DNA from: Persicaria tinctoria | Taxonomy: Eukaryota; Streptophyta; Magnoliopsida; Caryophyllales; Polygonaceae | Direction: 5' to 3' | NCBI GenBank assembly: GCA_037127255.1 | Contig: JBANSL010000003.1 | Coordinates: forward strand, 21,786,314 to 21,850,313 | Length of the DNA stretch: 64,000 nt | Shown: positions 35,188-47,643 of the stretch, in pieces | How the letters are laid out: the number at the start of each line of letters is the position of its first letter | How positions within the stretch are numbered: the first letter of the stretch is position 1 | Position numbers and translations under genes: made by a program | Notes under the pieces: model-generated | Databases searched by the model: none | Told to the model about the DNA's origin: nothing | Seen by the model: only the letters and a program-made list of their open reading frames with translations

Positions 35188-38100
35188 ATGGGCTCAAGCT
35201 ACGATGATGAAGCCGGAGGAGATGATCTCAAGAAGCCGTTTCTAAACACTGGGAGTTGGTATCGGATGTCTGGAATGGGATCGAAGCAGTCCAGTATGAT
35301 GAGTTCGGCCGCAATCATCCGAGAGAGCTCCATTTCCGTCGTTGCTTGTGTTCTAATCGTGGCTTTGGGCCCTATTCAATTCGGTTTCACTGTAATCCTT
35401 CCTTTTTGCGATTCAATTTGGCTTCTTTTTCGATGAAATTGATAATTCATCCGAGTTTACTACTTTAAATTTGCAAATTCAGACTGGTTATTCATCTCCA
35501 ACTCAATCTGCGATCACTCACGATCTCGGCCTCTCTGTTTCAGAGGTGTAGAACACTTATTCGATTCTGCTCATCCTGTTTAATCTGCTTTTGCTTAATT
35601 TTATCTCTGATTTCAATATCTGTTGGTCAGTTCTCTATATTTGGGTCACTGTGCAACGTGGGTGCTATGGTTGGAGCAATTGCCAGTGGTCAGATTGCTG
35701 AGTATGTTGGACGCAAAGGAGTATGATTTCAATCCCTAGCCATCAAATACTGATCCTAATTAATGCTAATGATGTCTGTTTGATGCTTTGCTATGTTTGG
35801 ATTTGCAGTCTCTGATGATTGCCTCCATTCCTAACATAATTGGATGGCTTGCTATATCATTTGCTAAAGTGAGTGTTGGGAGCTGCCGTTGTTTGGTTCA
35901 AAGATATGATCTTTAGAGTCAATTTTGATATTTTTCCTCATGCTCAGGATTCATCCTTTCTGTACATGGGTCGGCTTCTTGAAGGATTTGGCGTGGGAAT
36001 AATATCTTACACGGTAACTGCACTGGTTTGGATTTCCTTGTTTGTGTTGGATGTGTCGGTGGCTTGTGGCTGGAATGCTGATGGAAAGTTGTTTGGCTGT
36101 TTCTAGGTGCCCGTGTATATTGCTGAAATTGCACCTCAGAACATGAGGGGAACCCTGGGTTCCGTCAATCAGGTTGACTGTTATTTTCGAGTTTGATTTC
36201 TTTTCCTTGTGAGATTCTAGCATTTAGTGTATTGACACATTTACACACGTTACTGCGGCTTGTTTGTTAGCTTTCTGTAACCATAGGCATAATGCTGGCT
36301 TATTTACTGGGACTTTTTGTCGAATGGAGAGTACTTGCAGTTCTAGGTAAGTCTCATTCAATGAGTGATGGCAATGTCTTGATTGATCTAACTCTACAAC
36401 TTAATTGCAAATATAGATGTTCATCATTGCCAGTGTATGTAGACTCTAATTTTCTTATTCCTCAAATCTTTTTGAAATAGTTCCTTTAATTTGGTAATAG
36501 TTCCTCTCACTAGTTGTTTCTTTCCTCTGTTATAAATGTTTACATCCCTTATAATAGCGGGTTCTATTATAATTTGAAACTTGTTATAAACCTGAACCTG
36601 ATCAGTTACTTTTGGACAGCTCACAATTAAACCTTTGAAACTAATGGTTGCCTGAGTCAGTAATTTCCTGGAGGGTATCAAGCATTCTTGTTCCAGCTGA
36701 GCAGAAAACATATTTGGACTGGCGTACCCTTTTGATTTCTCTAAGTACCTAATCCTTGTCTACTGTGAGCAACACATGCCCGTTCCTGAACTTTTCGAAT
36801 GCTAAGCTAGATTTTGATCATTGACAATTGCAAATTGGAGATGATTATGCCTATAATTGTACTGCTTGTGTGGATTGTTCTGTTGAAATACACCATTCCG
36901 TGTTATGAAATACTCCAGTATTCATTGTGAATTAGCATGTGGCAAATGCGGATTTCATTCTCTCTGCAGGAATGTTGCCATGTACTATATTGATACCCGG
37001 TTTGTTCTTCATCCCAGAATCTCCTCGGTGGCTGGTATGTTTGTGCTGTTGCTTTGGTCTGCAGGTTTGTTCAATCGGCATATAATCTCACTGTGGCACA
37101 AATTTGTTTATATTTAGGCAAAAATGGGCATGACTGACGAGTTTGAGACTTCATTGCAAGTTCTTCGTGGTTTTGATGCTGATATATCTGCTGAAGTAAA
37201 TGACATTAAGGTATCTGTTCATGTATATATACAAGGAATGGCCTCATCTGTGATGATTTATGGCCTCCTTTTTATCTCACTGCAGCCTTCTATAATCTAT
37301 ATTCATAAATTGAGTTAATGTTATCAGTTATCACGTGCATTATACAGAGGTCTGTCTCGTCAGCAAACAGAAGGACTTCCACTATAAGATTTGCAGAACT
37401 CAAACAACGAAGATATTGGCTCCCATTAATGGTTATCTCTTTGGTCTTGAAAGCCTTTTCCTACCCTGCATTTACCTTCTAGATATATCTAAATGAAATA
37501 AAAATATCTGATGTTATGCAGATAGGAATTGGATTACTAGTGCTGCAACAACTTAGTGGAATAAATGGTGTTCTTTTCTATTCCAGTTCCATATTCGAAG
37601 ACGCTGGTAAGTGCATTAGGATGTCATCTCCTCTTAGCTAAATGAAAAGAATAAATAAAGAAAGAAAGAAAAGGAAAAGATGCAGGAAGAAGGAATTATA
37701 CTCGTAGGTTCATGAATCAGGACACAGGAAACGTTTAAAGGTTTTCAAGCGGGTTATTTAGATATGTATTTGGTTCTGGTGTAGTTGCATACCAGTTTTT
37801 GCTACAATCTAGTTTGTTTTTGCTGCTGCTTCGGCATTAGCGGTAGATCAGGACTCACCGAATTTTTTTAATAGGTGTTGAATCAAGTAAAGTTGCAACA
37901 GTTGGACTTGGTGCAACTCAGGTACAAGAGGAAATGCCTGTTGAACAGAAATAGTTTACTAGGATAACTCACACTCTGGCTTGATTATTGAAATACTGAA
38001 TACTTATCTTTGTGCTGTTAGGTTGTGGCAACGATGGTTACTACATGGTTAATGGATAGAGCTGGCCGTAGGCTTCTCCTGATTGTGAGTTTCATCATAC

Positions 38101-39304
38101 ATAGTTATTCACATATAAGAGCTCTTTACACAAACTTTTTTTTTAAAAAATTATTCTCGTTCCTTCATGTTATAGATATCGTCTGCTGGTATGACGCTTT
38201 GCCTTCTAGTGGTTGCTGTGTCCTTCTTTGTAAAGGTTAGCTACGATCTTGTCCGGGCACCCTGTAATTATTCTAAACGGTAAATTATATAGCCTGGTTT
38301 TCTATATTAGGCCATTTCACACAAAGCCACCTTTTATCCACAAAATTACTTTTATCCATCCATAATTCATGTTCTGTTAGCAAATCCACAGCAGTATAAA
38401 ATGTTGAGAATGTCTTTTAATAAAGGGATGTGAAATGGGTGAGGGTGTTGAATTGCTTAAAAAAACATGGATAAAGGTGGTTATGCGCAATTTATCTGCA
38501 CCGGTTTTCTACAAAATGACCTTAATGAGGGGAATGCTCTACAAAAGGTGAATTGCTATGTAACGCTACTTTTGATGTTAGGACGCTCTATCTGATGGAT
38601 CTACTGCTTACAATCTGTGTTGCATGCTTTCAGTTGCCGGAGTTGTGGTATGTCCTGATGTTGTTGCCATTCTTATAGTTCCTTGAAATATGATGGTCAC
38701 ACTAACCGTTGATACTCTCTCTTTAGGGAATGGTGGTGGCTTTCTCCCTAGGATTGGGGGCGATCCCGTGGATTATAATGTCCGAGGTAGCCATGTCCCT
38801 GAGCTATTCTGACTGTGCTTTGTCATTTTCCTGCATATGGATGAAGTTGATTTTTAGAAGCTTTTTCCTGAAGTACTCACTCTGACTGTGCCTCATCTGT
38901 ACTTGTTAGATCCTTCCGATCAATATAAAAGGGCTAGCAGGAAGCATTGCTACGCTATCCAACTGGCTCCTTGGCTGGGTGGTCACGTTGACTGCAAACA
39001 TGCTCTTGAACTGGAGCTCTGGAGGTATATCACATAATTCACATTCATTTATATGTACGCTTTTGGGAAGTGCATATTCCTAAAAAAAATTTCTCAGATT
39101 GGAACGATGGAATTCGTAAATTCTGAATTTAGATTGGAGTCATAGGATAGCCCACAGGCATTAGTTGATATATCCATCTGATTGGTAACAGGAACATTCG
39201 CCATCTATATGTTGGTGTGTGCTTTCACGGTGGCGTTTGTTTGCATTTGGGTTCCGGAGACAAAAGGGAGAACTTTGGAAGAGATTCAGACGTCCTTCAG
39301 ATGA
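35188..39304 (+). CDS. ERDL6: ERD6-like sugar transporter (MFS monosaccharide transporter), 18 exons, 491 aa
   Basis: Twelve-helix MFS sugar carrier; Arabidopsis ERDL6 exports glucose from the vacuole at the tonoplast, and the same role is inferred here. Exons: 35188-35391, 35483-35545, 35631-35720, 35809-35868, 35948-36013, 36107-36172, 36271-36346, 36970-37034, 37118-37210, 37348-37431, 37522-37606, 37875-37921, 38022-38084, 38176-38235, 38582-38647, 38727-38786, 38910-39024, 39192-39304. All introns are GT-AG and the joined frame is open to TGA. Visible signatures: N-terminal [27 protein letters not shown] (147-160), [15 protein letters not shown] (162-176), PESPRWL (224-230), QQLSGIN (298-304), DRAGRR (345-350) and PETKGRT (476-482). 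The length equals that of ERDL6 proteins (about 490). No lesion was seen. It is the only intact host gene in the window. Confidence 0.95.
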
Positions 39305-39560
39305 TAAGCTTTTGCTATATCCCTCTCTCAATGCAAAAGTTTACTGTTGCTTCTGCTTCAGCTAGCTTATGAAGCAAGGTGTGTACGTAAGCCGAGTTCA
39401 GTAGCTCTAGCTTGAATCGGTGTACTGTTTCTGGGATTCTAAAAAGGAGTTGAGGTTCTGTTAAAATTAGTTAAAAAGGGTTCAATTGTATGTGAACTTA
39501 ATTTTAGTCGTGTTGTCTCTTTTATGATGCATTTTAAGTTAGTGATTAATTACAGACTTC
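39305..39560 (+). other. 3' UTR region of the sugar transporter gene
   Basis: Non-coding sequence after the stop. No single strong AATAAA site is obvious before 39650, so the cleavage site is unknown. Confidence 0.4.
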
Positions 39561-39669
39561 AACTACACTATGCTAAATGGGTTCAACTGGGACGTATGTA
39601 GCTACTAATATGATAATTTGTACTTAAAAATGTAATTACTTATTTATAAGTATTAATAAATAAAGTACT

Positions 39670-39706
39670 AGTTTTACTACCCGTCCGTTGTGCGGCTTCT
39701 TTATAA
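39670..39706 (-). mobile_element. Possible Helitron 3' terminus, - strand
   Basis: On the - strand: GCCGCACAACGGACGGG, a few A/T bases, then CTAGT. It resembles the decayed CCCGTGCA...TGCACGGG hairpin plus CTAGT end of non-autonomous Helitrons, and the signal at 11767-11798. Confidence 0.3.
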
Positions 39707-40985
39707 TTATTTTATGGATTTTTTATATTAAGTTTTTTTTTATTAAAGTGTGAAGGTTAAAATAGTTTTCTTGAAATATTTACGCAATGATAACATTTTA
39801 TTTTTTTTATATTGAGGATATTTTTTCTTCTTATCAAATCTTTTTTTTTTGTCCTTTATCCAATATTTACGTAATGATAACATTATAAATTATAATATTT
39901 TTTTTATTTAATTCACATGTAAGTACATACTGTTCTCCCGTCTGCTGGTTTGACCGCCCTTCGAGTTTCAGATATGTCTGAACTCGAAGTCTTATGGAAT
40001 AAAAAAAATGTTAGTTTCAGAAAAGTGAAGATGGAGGACAGACACCTCCAACCCTCCTCACTAACCTGAGAAATATAGATTTCAGAAATTTAGAAACAAG
40101 ATGTACACCTACAATTCTACAAATAGATAAGATGAAATTTACAACACAAAAAAATTCTCCCCCTTACTTACCTGAGTTATCTCTGTTAGGAGATTCCAAC
40201 ATGACAGTATTGTCATTTTTCTCCATGCTTCAAGACACAGTTACAAAAGGGGGCTCCATTAGGATATGAAATTCAATTACTACAATTACAAATTTACAAA
40301 TTACAATCATCGATATTTCATATCCAAATCCAAGATTCAAGATTATAACAATTGACTACAAACTACAATTTCATATTCAAGATTCAAGATTAAAAATTGT
40401 CTACAAACTACAACATTCAAGATTTCTTTTTTCAACATTAACAATTGTCTACCTACAAATTAAACTACCATTAACATGTAAGATTCAAGAAATATATAGC
40501 CATTCATAATTTAATATTTTCAAATCCAAATCAACCACAACCTACAACCATCAACGGGGGCCAATCAAACTCGATAAACATATCAAATATCAATATAAAA
40601 CAAGGAATTGGCAAATTTATAGGCAATTTATTTCTCATCCTATAGTAAACAAGCTGAAGTCTGCACAAATTGATTCCTCCTTCCGTAATATTTTTGGTAC
40701 AATATCCCCTGAATGCCATTGGTTCTCATCTAAATCCATCTCAAAAAAGAAGAAGCTCATATTAGACTTAAGGTTCTTTTAGATAGTTTACGACTTTCCC
40801 AACTAATTAAAGCATCACATTTTTCACATATGTCATAAAACCTGAAAGAAGAGTAGGAAACTGTATGCATTTGATATCCAACTTCGATTAGAACATCAAA
40901 TCAGGCCTCACATTAGATCATATCTTCTTATTTTTTTCAATTACAAACACACATCACAGAGAAGAAAAAGATGTCACCTGCGGGG
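39707..40985. other. AT-rich intergenic stretch, possibly Helitron body
   Basis: Loose direct repeats of ATTCAAGATT and TACAAACTACAA occur at 40320-40470. No coding signal; the 40531-40719 open frame shows no domain. Confidence 0.35.
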
Positions 40986-40987
40986 TG

Positions 40988-41090
40988 CGGCACTGCGAGT
41001 CGACGGAGAAGAGGTGTGCCGCATGTTCAAGTCGACGGAGAAGAGGTGTGTTGTGCCACTTGTGCGAGTTGACGGAAAAGGGTTGTCCTG
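40988..41090. repeat. Three tandem units of GCGAGTCGACGGAGAAGAGG
   Basis: Near-copies begin at about 40996, 41030 and 41066, spaced about 35 bp, with growing divergence. They lie just outside the left LTR of the Copia element. Confidence 0.7.
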
Positions 41091-41111
41091 TCCGCCTGTG
41101 CTTAGGGTTTC

Positions 41112-41322
41112 TTTAGACAGTAGCAATTCACATGAAGACACAGAGATTCAATCGAAAATGGGAGAGGAGAAACTCTCCTCCAATCTGGAGCACTTTCAAT
41201 TACACACACACAAGTTTGTTAAAACTAACTCCCGCTCCTTCAACTTCTCTTATACCGAGCTTATACAGTACCTGAAATTACTATATTGCCCTCACATAAT
41301 ATGTCATATTACCCATCCTACA
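41112..41322 (-). repeat. 3' LTR of the 41-45 kb Copia element
   Basis: 211 bp. The sense start TGTAGGATGGG is intact here, while the 5' copy has TATAGGATGGG. A handful of differences separate the two LTRs. Confidence 0.93.
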
Positions 41323-41330
41323 TGCCCCCC

Positions 41331-43997
41331 TCAAGCTGGACTTGTGAATGGAAGCACAAGACCAAGCTTGGAACAAAGAAACCCATGTTGATGAGCAGCT
41401 AAAGGTTTGGTAAGAATGTTAGCAAGTTGGAGGGAAGATGATACATGAGCTGTTTGAAGGAACCCTTGTTGTACCATTTCTCTAATAAAATGAGAATCAA
41501 TCCTCACATGTTTGGTCCATTCATGAAAGACAGGGTTAGCAGCTAGACTTTGGGCAGCCTTATTGTCGCAATTCAGTGTAATAGGTAGTGACACTTCAAT
41601 CTGAAGATCATACAGCAAGCCTTGCAACCACACGAGTTCACTAGCTACAGATGACATTGCTCTGTATTCACTCTCAGTAGAGGACTTAGAAACAACTTTA
41701 TGTTTCTTAATTTTCCAGGAAATGAGTGAACTTCCCAGAAAAACACAATATCCAGATAGGGATCTACTTGTGTCTATGCAATTTCCCAAGTCGGCATCAC
41801 TATAGGCATGTAATTTGAGGTCAGAGATAGCTGGATATGACAAAGATAGGCTGAAGGTACCTTTGAGATACCTTAAGAGGCACATAGCAGCATCCCAGTG
41901 AGGCTGTCTAGGAGCTTGAAGAAATTGACTTAGTTGTTGGACTGTATAGGCAATGTCAGGGCATGTGAGGGTTAAGTATAACAATCTCCCAATGAGCCTT
42001 CCGTAGGACTCAGGGTAAGAGAAAACATCTCCAACTGTGGACGACAACTTTGTTCCATGTTGCATAGGGAATGTGGTTGATTTGCAGGCTTCCATCTGAG
42101 TGTCACAAAGAATATCAAGGATGTATTTGCTTTGGTTGAGCAAGGTCCCTGAAGAAGATCTTGATATTTCCATGCCCAAGAAGTACCTAGCTGTGCCCAG
42201 ATCTTGTATAGTGAATGCAGAATGTAGAGCTCCCTTGGTTAGTTCAAATTTTTATGATGAATTTCCCATTATGAGCATGTCATCTACATAAAAAAGAGTC
42301 ACTGTCATCACAGGACCCTTGCTTTTGACAAACAATGAGTAGTCATGCTTGGACTTTGAGTAACCCAGGCCAATGAGGAATTTAGTCAACTCATGATTCC
42401 ATTGGCGACTGGCTTGCTTAAGACCACAAAGGGACCTATGCAACTTGCATACTAAACCATTGCTAACCTTATAGCCTGCAGGAGGCGTCATGTAGACATC
42501 CTTCTCTAGATAACCATGCAAAAAAGCATTGTTAACATCAAGTTGATGAAGCTTCCATCCTTTTGAATAAGCAAGAGCTAGGAAAATCCTTACTGTAGAG
42601 AGCTTAGCAACAGGTGCGAATGTTTGCTTGTAATCCTTGTCTTTAATTTGATTGAACCCCTTAGCCACCAATCTTGCCTTATATCTCTCAATATCACCAT
42701 TTGGTCTAAACTTAGTCTTATATATCCACTTGCATCCAATGGCCTTAGCACCATGAGGTAAAGGAGTGAGAGACCAAGTGTTGTTCCTTTCAAGAGCATC
42801 AATCACTGCCTTCATTGTGTGCTGCCATCGAGGAGAATCCTTAGCCTCACTGAAACAACTAGGTTCATATGTTTCACATATATGAACAAATGATGACACA
42901 TGATTTGATGAGAGATGAGCCAAGTTTTGGAGATGGAAGACAACAAATGACTGAGATAGAGACTGTTGGTGATCAGTTTGGGTAGGCAAATTGGAGCAAA
43001 TATAATCTTGGAGTCTCTGTGGCCTGACAACAGGTCTTTTGACCAAAATGGGAGCTTGAAGAGGAGCACTTTGTGATAGTGATGGAATGGCAGCAATAGG
43101 TGAAGACGAAATCCCAGTAGCAGGGCTTGAACTTTGGAATGGAGATTGTGAACTGTGGACTGGGGAGTTCACAACTTGATCACTAGAGGGAGCTAAAGGA
43201 GGAATGACAGATGAAGGTGAGGATGTGTAGGGAAAAGACATCAGATCCTCATTTCCAATATTTACCAAGGGCAAATTCTGATAGCTATTTCTAGGCTGCA
43301 AAGCCTTGAATGGAAAGACAGTTTCTTTGAACACCACATGTCTGCTAATGGTCACTGATTTCTTATCCAAATCAAACAATTTAAACTCCTTCTGGCCAGG
43401 AGGGTACCCCAGAAATACACACTTCCTAGCAATGGGACCAAGCTTGTCCCTATGATCATTGGGCTGCACAGCAAGACATAAACACCCAATAATCCGAAGC
43501 TTACTGTAATCAGGTGCAATGTTGTACAATTTTTCAAAAGGTGAAACCCATTTCAACACAGATGATGGCATCTTGTTGATCAAATGAGTAGCACTTAAGA
43601 TGCAATCACCCCAGAATTCAATGGGCAAACCAGCACATAATCTGATTGCTCTAGCAGTTTCAACCAAGTGCATGTGTTTCCTTTCCAAACGGCCATTCTG
43701 TTCGGGCACACCAGGAGCAGATCTTTGATGTATAATACCATTCTTAGAAAACAGATCTGTACACCCTCTTTCAGTGAACTCAGTTCCATTGTCAGATTTT
43801 ACCACCTTGACCCTTTTCCGAAACTGAGTTTCAACCATACATAAAAAGGTTGTAATAACACGCAGGACTTGCAACTTATCCTGAATCAGGTACACCCATG
43901 TAGTTCTAGTGCAGTCATCTAGGATTGTCACAAAATACTGAGCACCATCCAATGTAGGAGTCTTATAGGGACCCCATAGATCAAAATGAATCACCAT
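41331..43997 (-). pseudogene. Copia pol fragment: integrase core, reverse transcriptase, RNase H
   Basis: A single frame runs from 43997 to 41331 with one internal TAA at 42252-42254. Integrase core residues are present (D in FDLWGPYKTPT, D in KSDNGTEF, E in PEQNGRLERK). RT follows with GCKWIYKTKF, QLDVNNAFLHG, LCGLKQASRQWN and the YVDD box in FYVDDMLIMG; the stop lies five codons after the box. RNase H has YSDADLGNCIDT, SSTESEYRAM and the tail ANILTKPL. Protease and the HHCC zinc region are absent, the frame opening directly at the integrase core. Confidence 0.9.
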
Positions 43998-44013
43998 GAA
44001 TCACAGCAGTCAT

Positions 44014-44899
44014 TCATTTTGAACGCTCAATCTGCGTTGCCATCTGAAACACCTTATTGATCCCTGGAATTGGATATGCAGACAAAATGTTGTTACGCAA
44101 TGGATCATAAACATCTTTCAATCCCATTAGAAATTGCATTACTTTCACTTTGTTCTCTCTATCAATCATCTTTTTCAGTATCGCACAAGAGCAATTGCTT
44201 ATACTACCACATTCGCAAGTAGGAATTGCATCAAGAAGCTTCAGTTTGTCCCACAGTTTCTTGAGCTTCCCAAAATACACTCCTACAGACATATTCTCCT
44301 GTTTCAGATTACAAACTTCCCTTCGTAATTGAAAGATCAAAGGATCTTTTGATTCACAATATCTCTCTATAAGATCATCCTATAGTTCCTTAGATGTCTG
44401 CTTATACATGAAATTCTCACCAATTTCACTCGTCATTGAGTTTATTAGCCAACACATGACCATAAAATTGGCCCTCTGCCATTTCTCATAATCCTCGCTC
44501 TCTTTTGGTGGTTTCACACACGATCTAGTTATGAATCCTAGTTTCAGTTTTGCGCCAAGCGCCATTCGATCTCCTCTATTCTAGCTAGAAAAGTTAACTC
44601 CACTGAACATCGTACGTGGATACTAGTTGCATCCCTGGGTGATCTGAATTGGACAAGAAATAAGGATTGTAATGAACGTTTCCCGTACCTTGTCCAAAAT
44701 TCCTGAATTGCATTCCATGAGCTTTAGGAGCTCCATCATTGAAGTTTCCATTGTGTGATCCTGGAGCAGGAGGCGTCATAGCCACAAATCCTCTGCCCCT
44801 TCCATTGACAAATCCAGTTCCTGGCGAATTGTTACCAACAGCTCGCCCATCCATTCCGATCAAGATCTCTGCAAATGTCGGTCGCGCAATGATGATCAA
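44014..44899 (-). pseudogene. Copia gag fragment
   Basis: N-terminal low-complexity segment (44899-44594), then MALGAKLKLGFITRS, DYEKWQRANFMVMCWLINSM, and FGKLKKLWDKLKLLD, all typical of plant Copia gag. Lesions: a small frameshift near 44590-44620 and a TAG at 44380-44382 where the family has Trp (ELWDDL pattern). It ends at QIERSK with a stop before any zinc knuckle. Confidence 0.8.
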
Positions 44900-44949
44900 T
44901 CACAAGATTTCCCTCTTGAATTACACACAAATCACCGAGGACACCACGA

Positions 44950-44961
44950 GCTTTGATACCA
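44950..44961 (-). other. Primer-binding site, initiator tRNA-Met type
   Basis: TGGTATCAAAGC on the - strand; the canonical plant Copia site is TGGTATCAGAGC (one mismatch). Confidence 0.9.
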
Positions 44962-45172
44962 TTTAGACATTAGCAATTCACATGAACACACACAGATTCA
45001 ATCGAAAATGGGAGAGGAGAAACTCTCCTCCAATCTGGAACACTTTCAATTACACACACACAAGTTTGTTACAACTAACTCCCGCTCCTCCAACTGCTCT
45101 TATACCGATCTTATACAGTACCTGAAATGACTATATTGCCCTCACATAATATGTCATATTACCCATCCTATA
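44962..45172 (-). repeat. 5' LTR of the 41-45 kb Copia element
   Basis: 211 bp, ending in sense GTCTAAA directly before the primer site. Confidence 0.93.
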
Positions 45173-45177
45173 GTTTC

Positions 45178-46292
45178 GATTTGAGATTTGGGTCGAGTCC
45201 TTTTGCGGGTTGAGTTGAGAGGTGAGGACGACTTAACTCAATTTTCCCATCCTTTGTTAAAAAAATTTTCATTTCCCTCTCAATTGCAAAAATGAAATTT
45301 TATTTCCCTCAATTAGTCAATTGATAAACCCTAAACCCTATTTGTATAAGTTAATAACTTAATAAGTGTATATATTTGAATAAGTTATAACTTAAGTGTA
45401 TAATATTTGTAAAAGTTAATAAGTTAAGTGTATATGTTTGCATAAGTTAATAAATGCATAACATTATACTCCAAGATATAAACTAATGAATATTCATTTG
45501 AATAATTTAAAATGAATAGCATGAAATCATAACATCATTTAGAATGATTAAAGGCTATATACTTTCATAAGTTTTATTTATAATTTTATATTACTTTGTA
45601 CTCTGCATCCAAAGAGCTCCGCTATTATGACAAGATATTCAATATGGAACATACTTGAAATGGCTATTTCTAGTATGACTTGTGATCCTACACATTTTCA
45701 ATGTATTTAGAGTTTTTATTCAAGAGGGAAATTGACATTACTTTCAAGTTTGTTACAACTTATAAGTAGAATTAAAGTTTTAGAATGGAATAAAAATGGT
45801 TATTCTAGTATCACTAGTGATCCTACATGTGTTTTTCTACTTATCTTTTCAGTTTTCGGTTTTTATAAACGGATTTCTTTTTATAGGTTTATGTAACTAT
45901 AAGTCTATAACTCTAAAGTATAATAATTCGGTTAGTTTTCATAGCTAAGCAAGTGTTAATTGCACATCATATTGGCCATGACCTTGATCAATGTATGCTT
46001 GTTGCTCGACACACCCAGCTCAAGTGTTTGTTCCTTAATGCTTATCTTTGACATGTCATGACTTTAAACACAAATAGAGAGCGTCGAGGCATTGACACCA
46101 ACTAAAGGACCTCAATAGAGGTGCGTTAGTGCTATTAAAAGAATGAGGCAAAAAAAAAAAAAAATACAAATTGACAAGTGATTTATAGTGAAAACCATCA
46201 ATATGCACATCAGTAGATCGAGTGAGATGAAAACCCCTATCTCCCTTTGCATTTGGAAGAACTTCAAATAAGTCTGCTTATCTTATTAAATG
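45178..46292. other. AT-rich spacer, nothing recognised
   Basis: Loose repeats of AAGTTAATAAGTTAAGTGTATA occur at 45345-45460. No domain. The last about 150 bp may be the continuation of the older Copia element into which the SIRE-like element inserted, since the target duplication joins it to 55938. Confidence 0.4.
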
Positions 46293-47295
46293 TGAAGGTT
46301 CGAAAATATAAAACAATGTAATATAGAAATACTCTAGAAGGGGGGTTGAATAGAGTATGCCCGTTTTTCGCAGAAACTCTAAAGACTTTTGGAGCTTGTA
46401 CCAAAACCTTTGAGATTAAACCTGAATCACAAAGTTAAACAATTCGAACCAAGTGCGGAAATAAGGTAAAGCAAATAAGTAAATAACACGAGTAATTGTT
46501 TACGAGGTTCAGCACAACCGGCCTACGTCCCCGCCTAGGGTTCTTCCACAACCCTAGGATTCAAAGGCTTTATTGAATACTTAGCTTAGGATCCTAATAG
46601 CTCACCGAGAAGCCTCTCTCCTATACAATTGCAATCTAGTCAACTCACGTTCCCTTGGAGTCCTAGACCAATCTAGAAGAGCCTCATCTCTCTCAGCTAT
46701 CTAGTACAATCCTCTAACTCTCGCAAATCAATAGCCTAGTGCAACTTCCCGAGTTATAAACTCTCGAGTAACACTTGAAATGAATATATCTTATAAGCTC
46801 ACAGTGACTCTCAAAGGCTTTGAAATAAACAATAAACAATTTGAGCGCTTTTGCAGAGAGACACTTGGAAGACAGATCGCTTGAATGAATGAAGCTCGTG
46901 TGTGGCACTTCTCCTCTCTGTCTTCTCCTTCCTTTCCTTTATATAATAGCATGGAGCGTGAGGATCTCCAACACCAGATCTCCAACGGCTCTTTTGGAAT
47001 CAGTTCGATCTTGCAATCTTCTATATATGGATACTTTGAAACGCCATGATCTATTTTGAACTGATCTCTTCAACATGTAAAAGGAAGGATGTAATCTCGA
47101 TTTATACTTCCTGAAATGGTTAGTCATTCATATATATAGTATAATGGAAGTATATAATAAGATAAAATAATATACGAATAATAAGATAGGTTTTGTATTT
47201 CATCAACTGTTAATGCTCCAAGGCTTTTGACACAAACATCCTGTCAAAGCCTTTGAAACATCTATTCCGATTTTCATCAAGGGAGGGAGTTATCA
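46293..47295 (-). repeat. 3' LTR of the SIRE-like element
   Basis: 1003 bp. Contains a TATATAAAGG-like promoter box on the - strand near 46936-46945. The sense-strand small ORFs in both LTRs are identical by-products. Confidence 0.95.
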
Positions 47296-47643
47296 ATCTC
47301 CCCCTTGATGAAAGACAAAACCCGTGCATCCCTGCAACTTAGTCAAACAAAAATATCATAAGCAAAAACAGACTAAGTACCTGCAAGGGTTAGACAAATG
47401 TTGGATCAAATAATTTTAAAGTAAGAAAACATCCAACCGAAAACCATAAATCAAAAAGCAAGGTCTTCCAAGACCTTTAAGTAGAGGTTTTCAAAGTCTA
47501 ACGATCATCTCCCCCTTTTTGTCTTTCAACAAAGGGCGGAGGTAAAACAGTCACCAAAAGTTACCAAATGTTTTGAAAACGTTTCCAAAAACCAGGAAAG
47601 TAACAAGTTTCATGGGTGGGATAGGGTGGGTTAAGGTTTAGGC
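47296..47643 (-). other. Untranslated tail and polypurine tract of the SIRE-like element
   Basis: Between the third ORF and the 3' LTR. On the - strand CATCAAGGGGGAGAT abuts the LTR start, a standard polypurine tract. A second purine-rich block (AAAGGGGGAGATGATCG) lies near 47507-47523. Confidence 0.8.

Larger units (their letters stand above)
41112..45172 (-). mobile_element. Copia LTR retrotransposon, 4.06 kb, internally deleted
   Basis: Two 211-bp LTRs (41112-41322 and 44962-45172) flank gag and pol on the - strand. The target duplication GTTTC is perfect (41107-41111 and 45173-45177). A tRNA-iMet primer site lies inside the 5' LTR and a polypurine tract (GAGGGGGGCA on the - strand) inside the 3' LTR. 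Short LTRs and gene order fit an Ale-like Copia lineage, but I do not assign it firmly. Gag is broken, and the end of gag, the protease and the integrase HHCC part are missing, so it cannot be autonomous. Confidence 0.93.

Noticed and set aside
46714..47127. Pairs of small - strand ORFs repeated at 55356-55769
   Set aside because: They are inside the two LTRs of the SIRE-like element, so their identity reflects the LTR duplication, not gene conservation.
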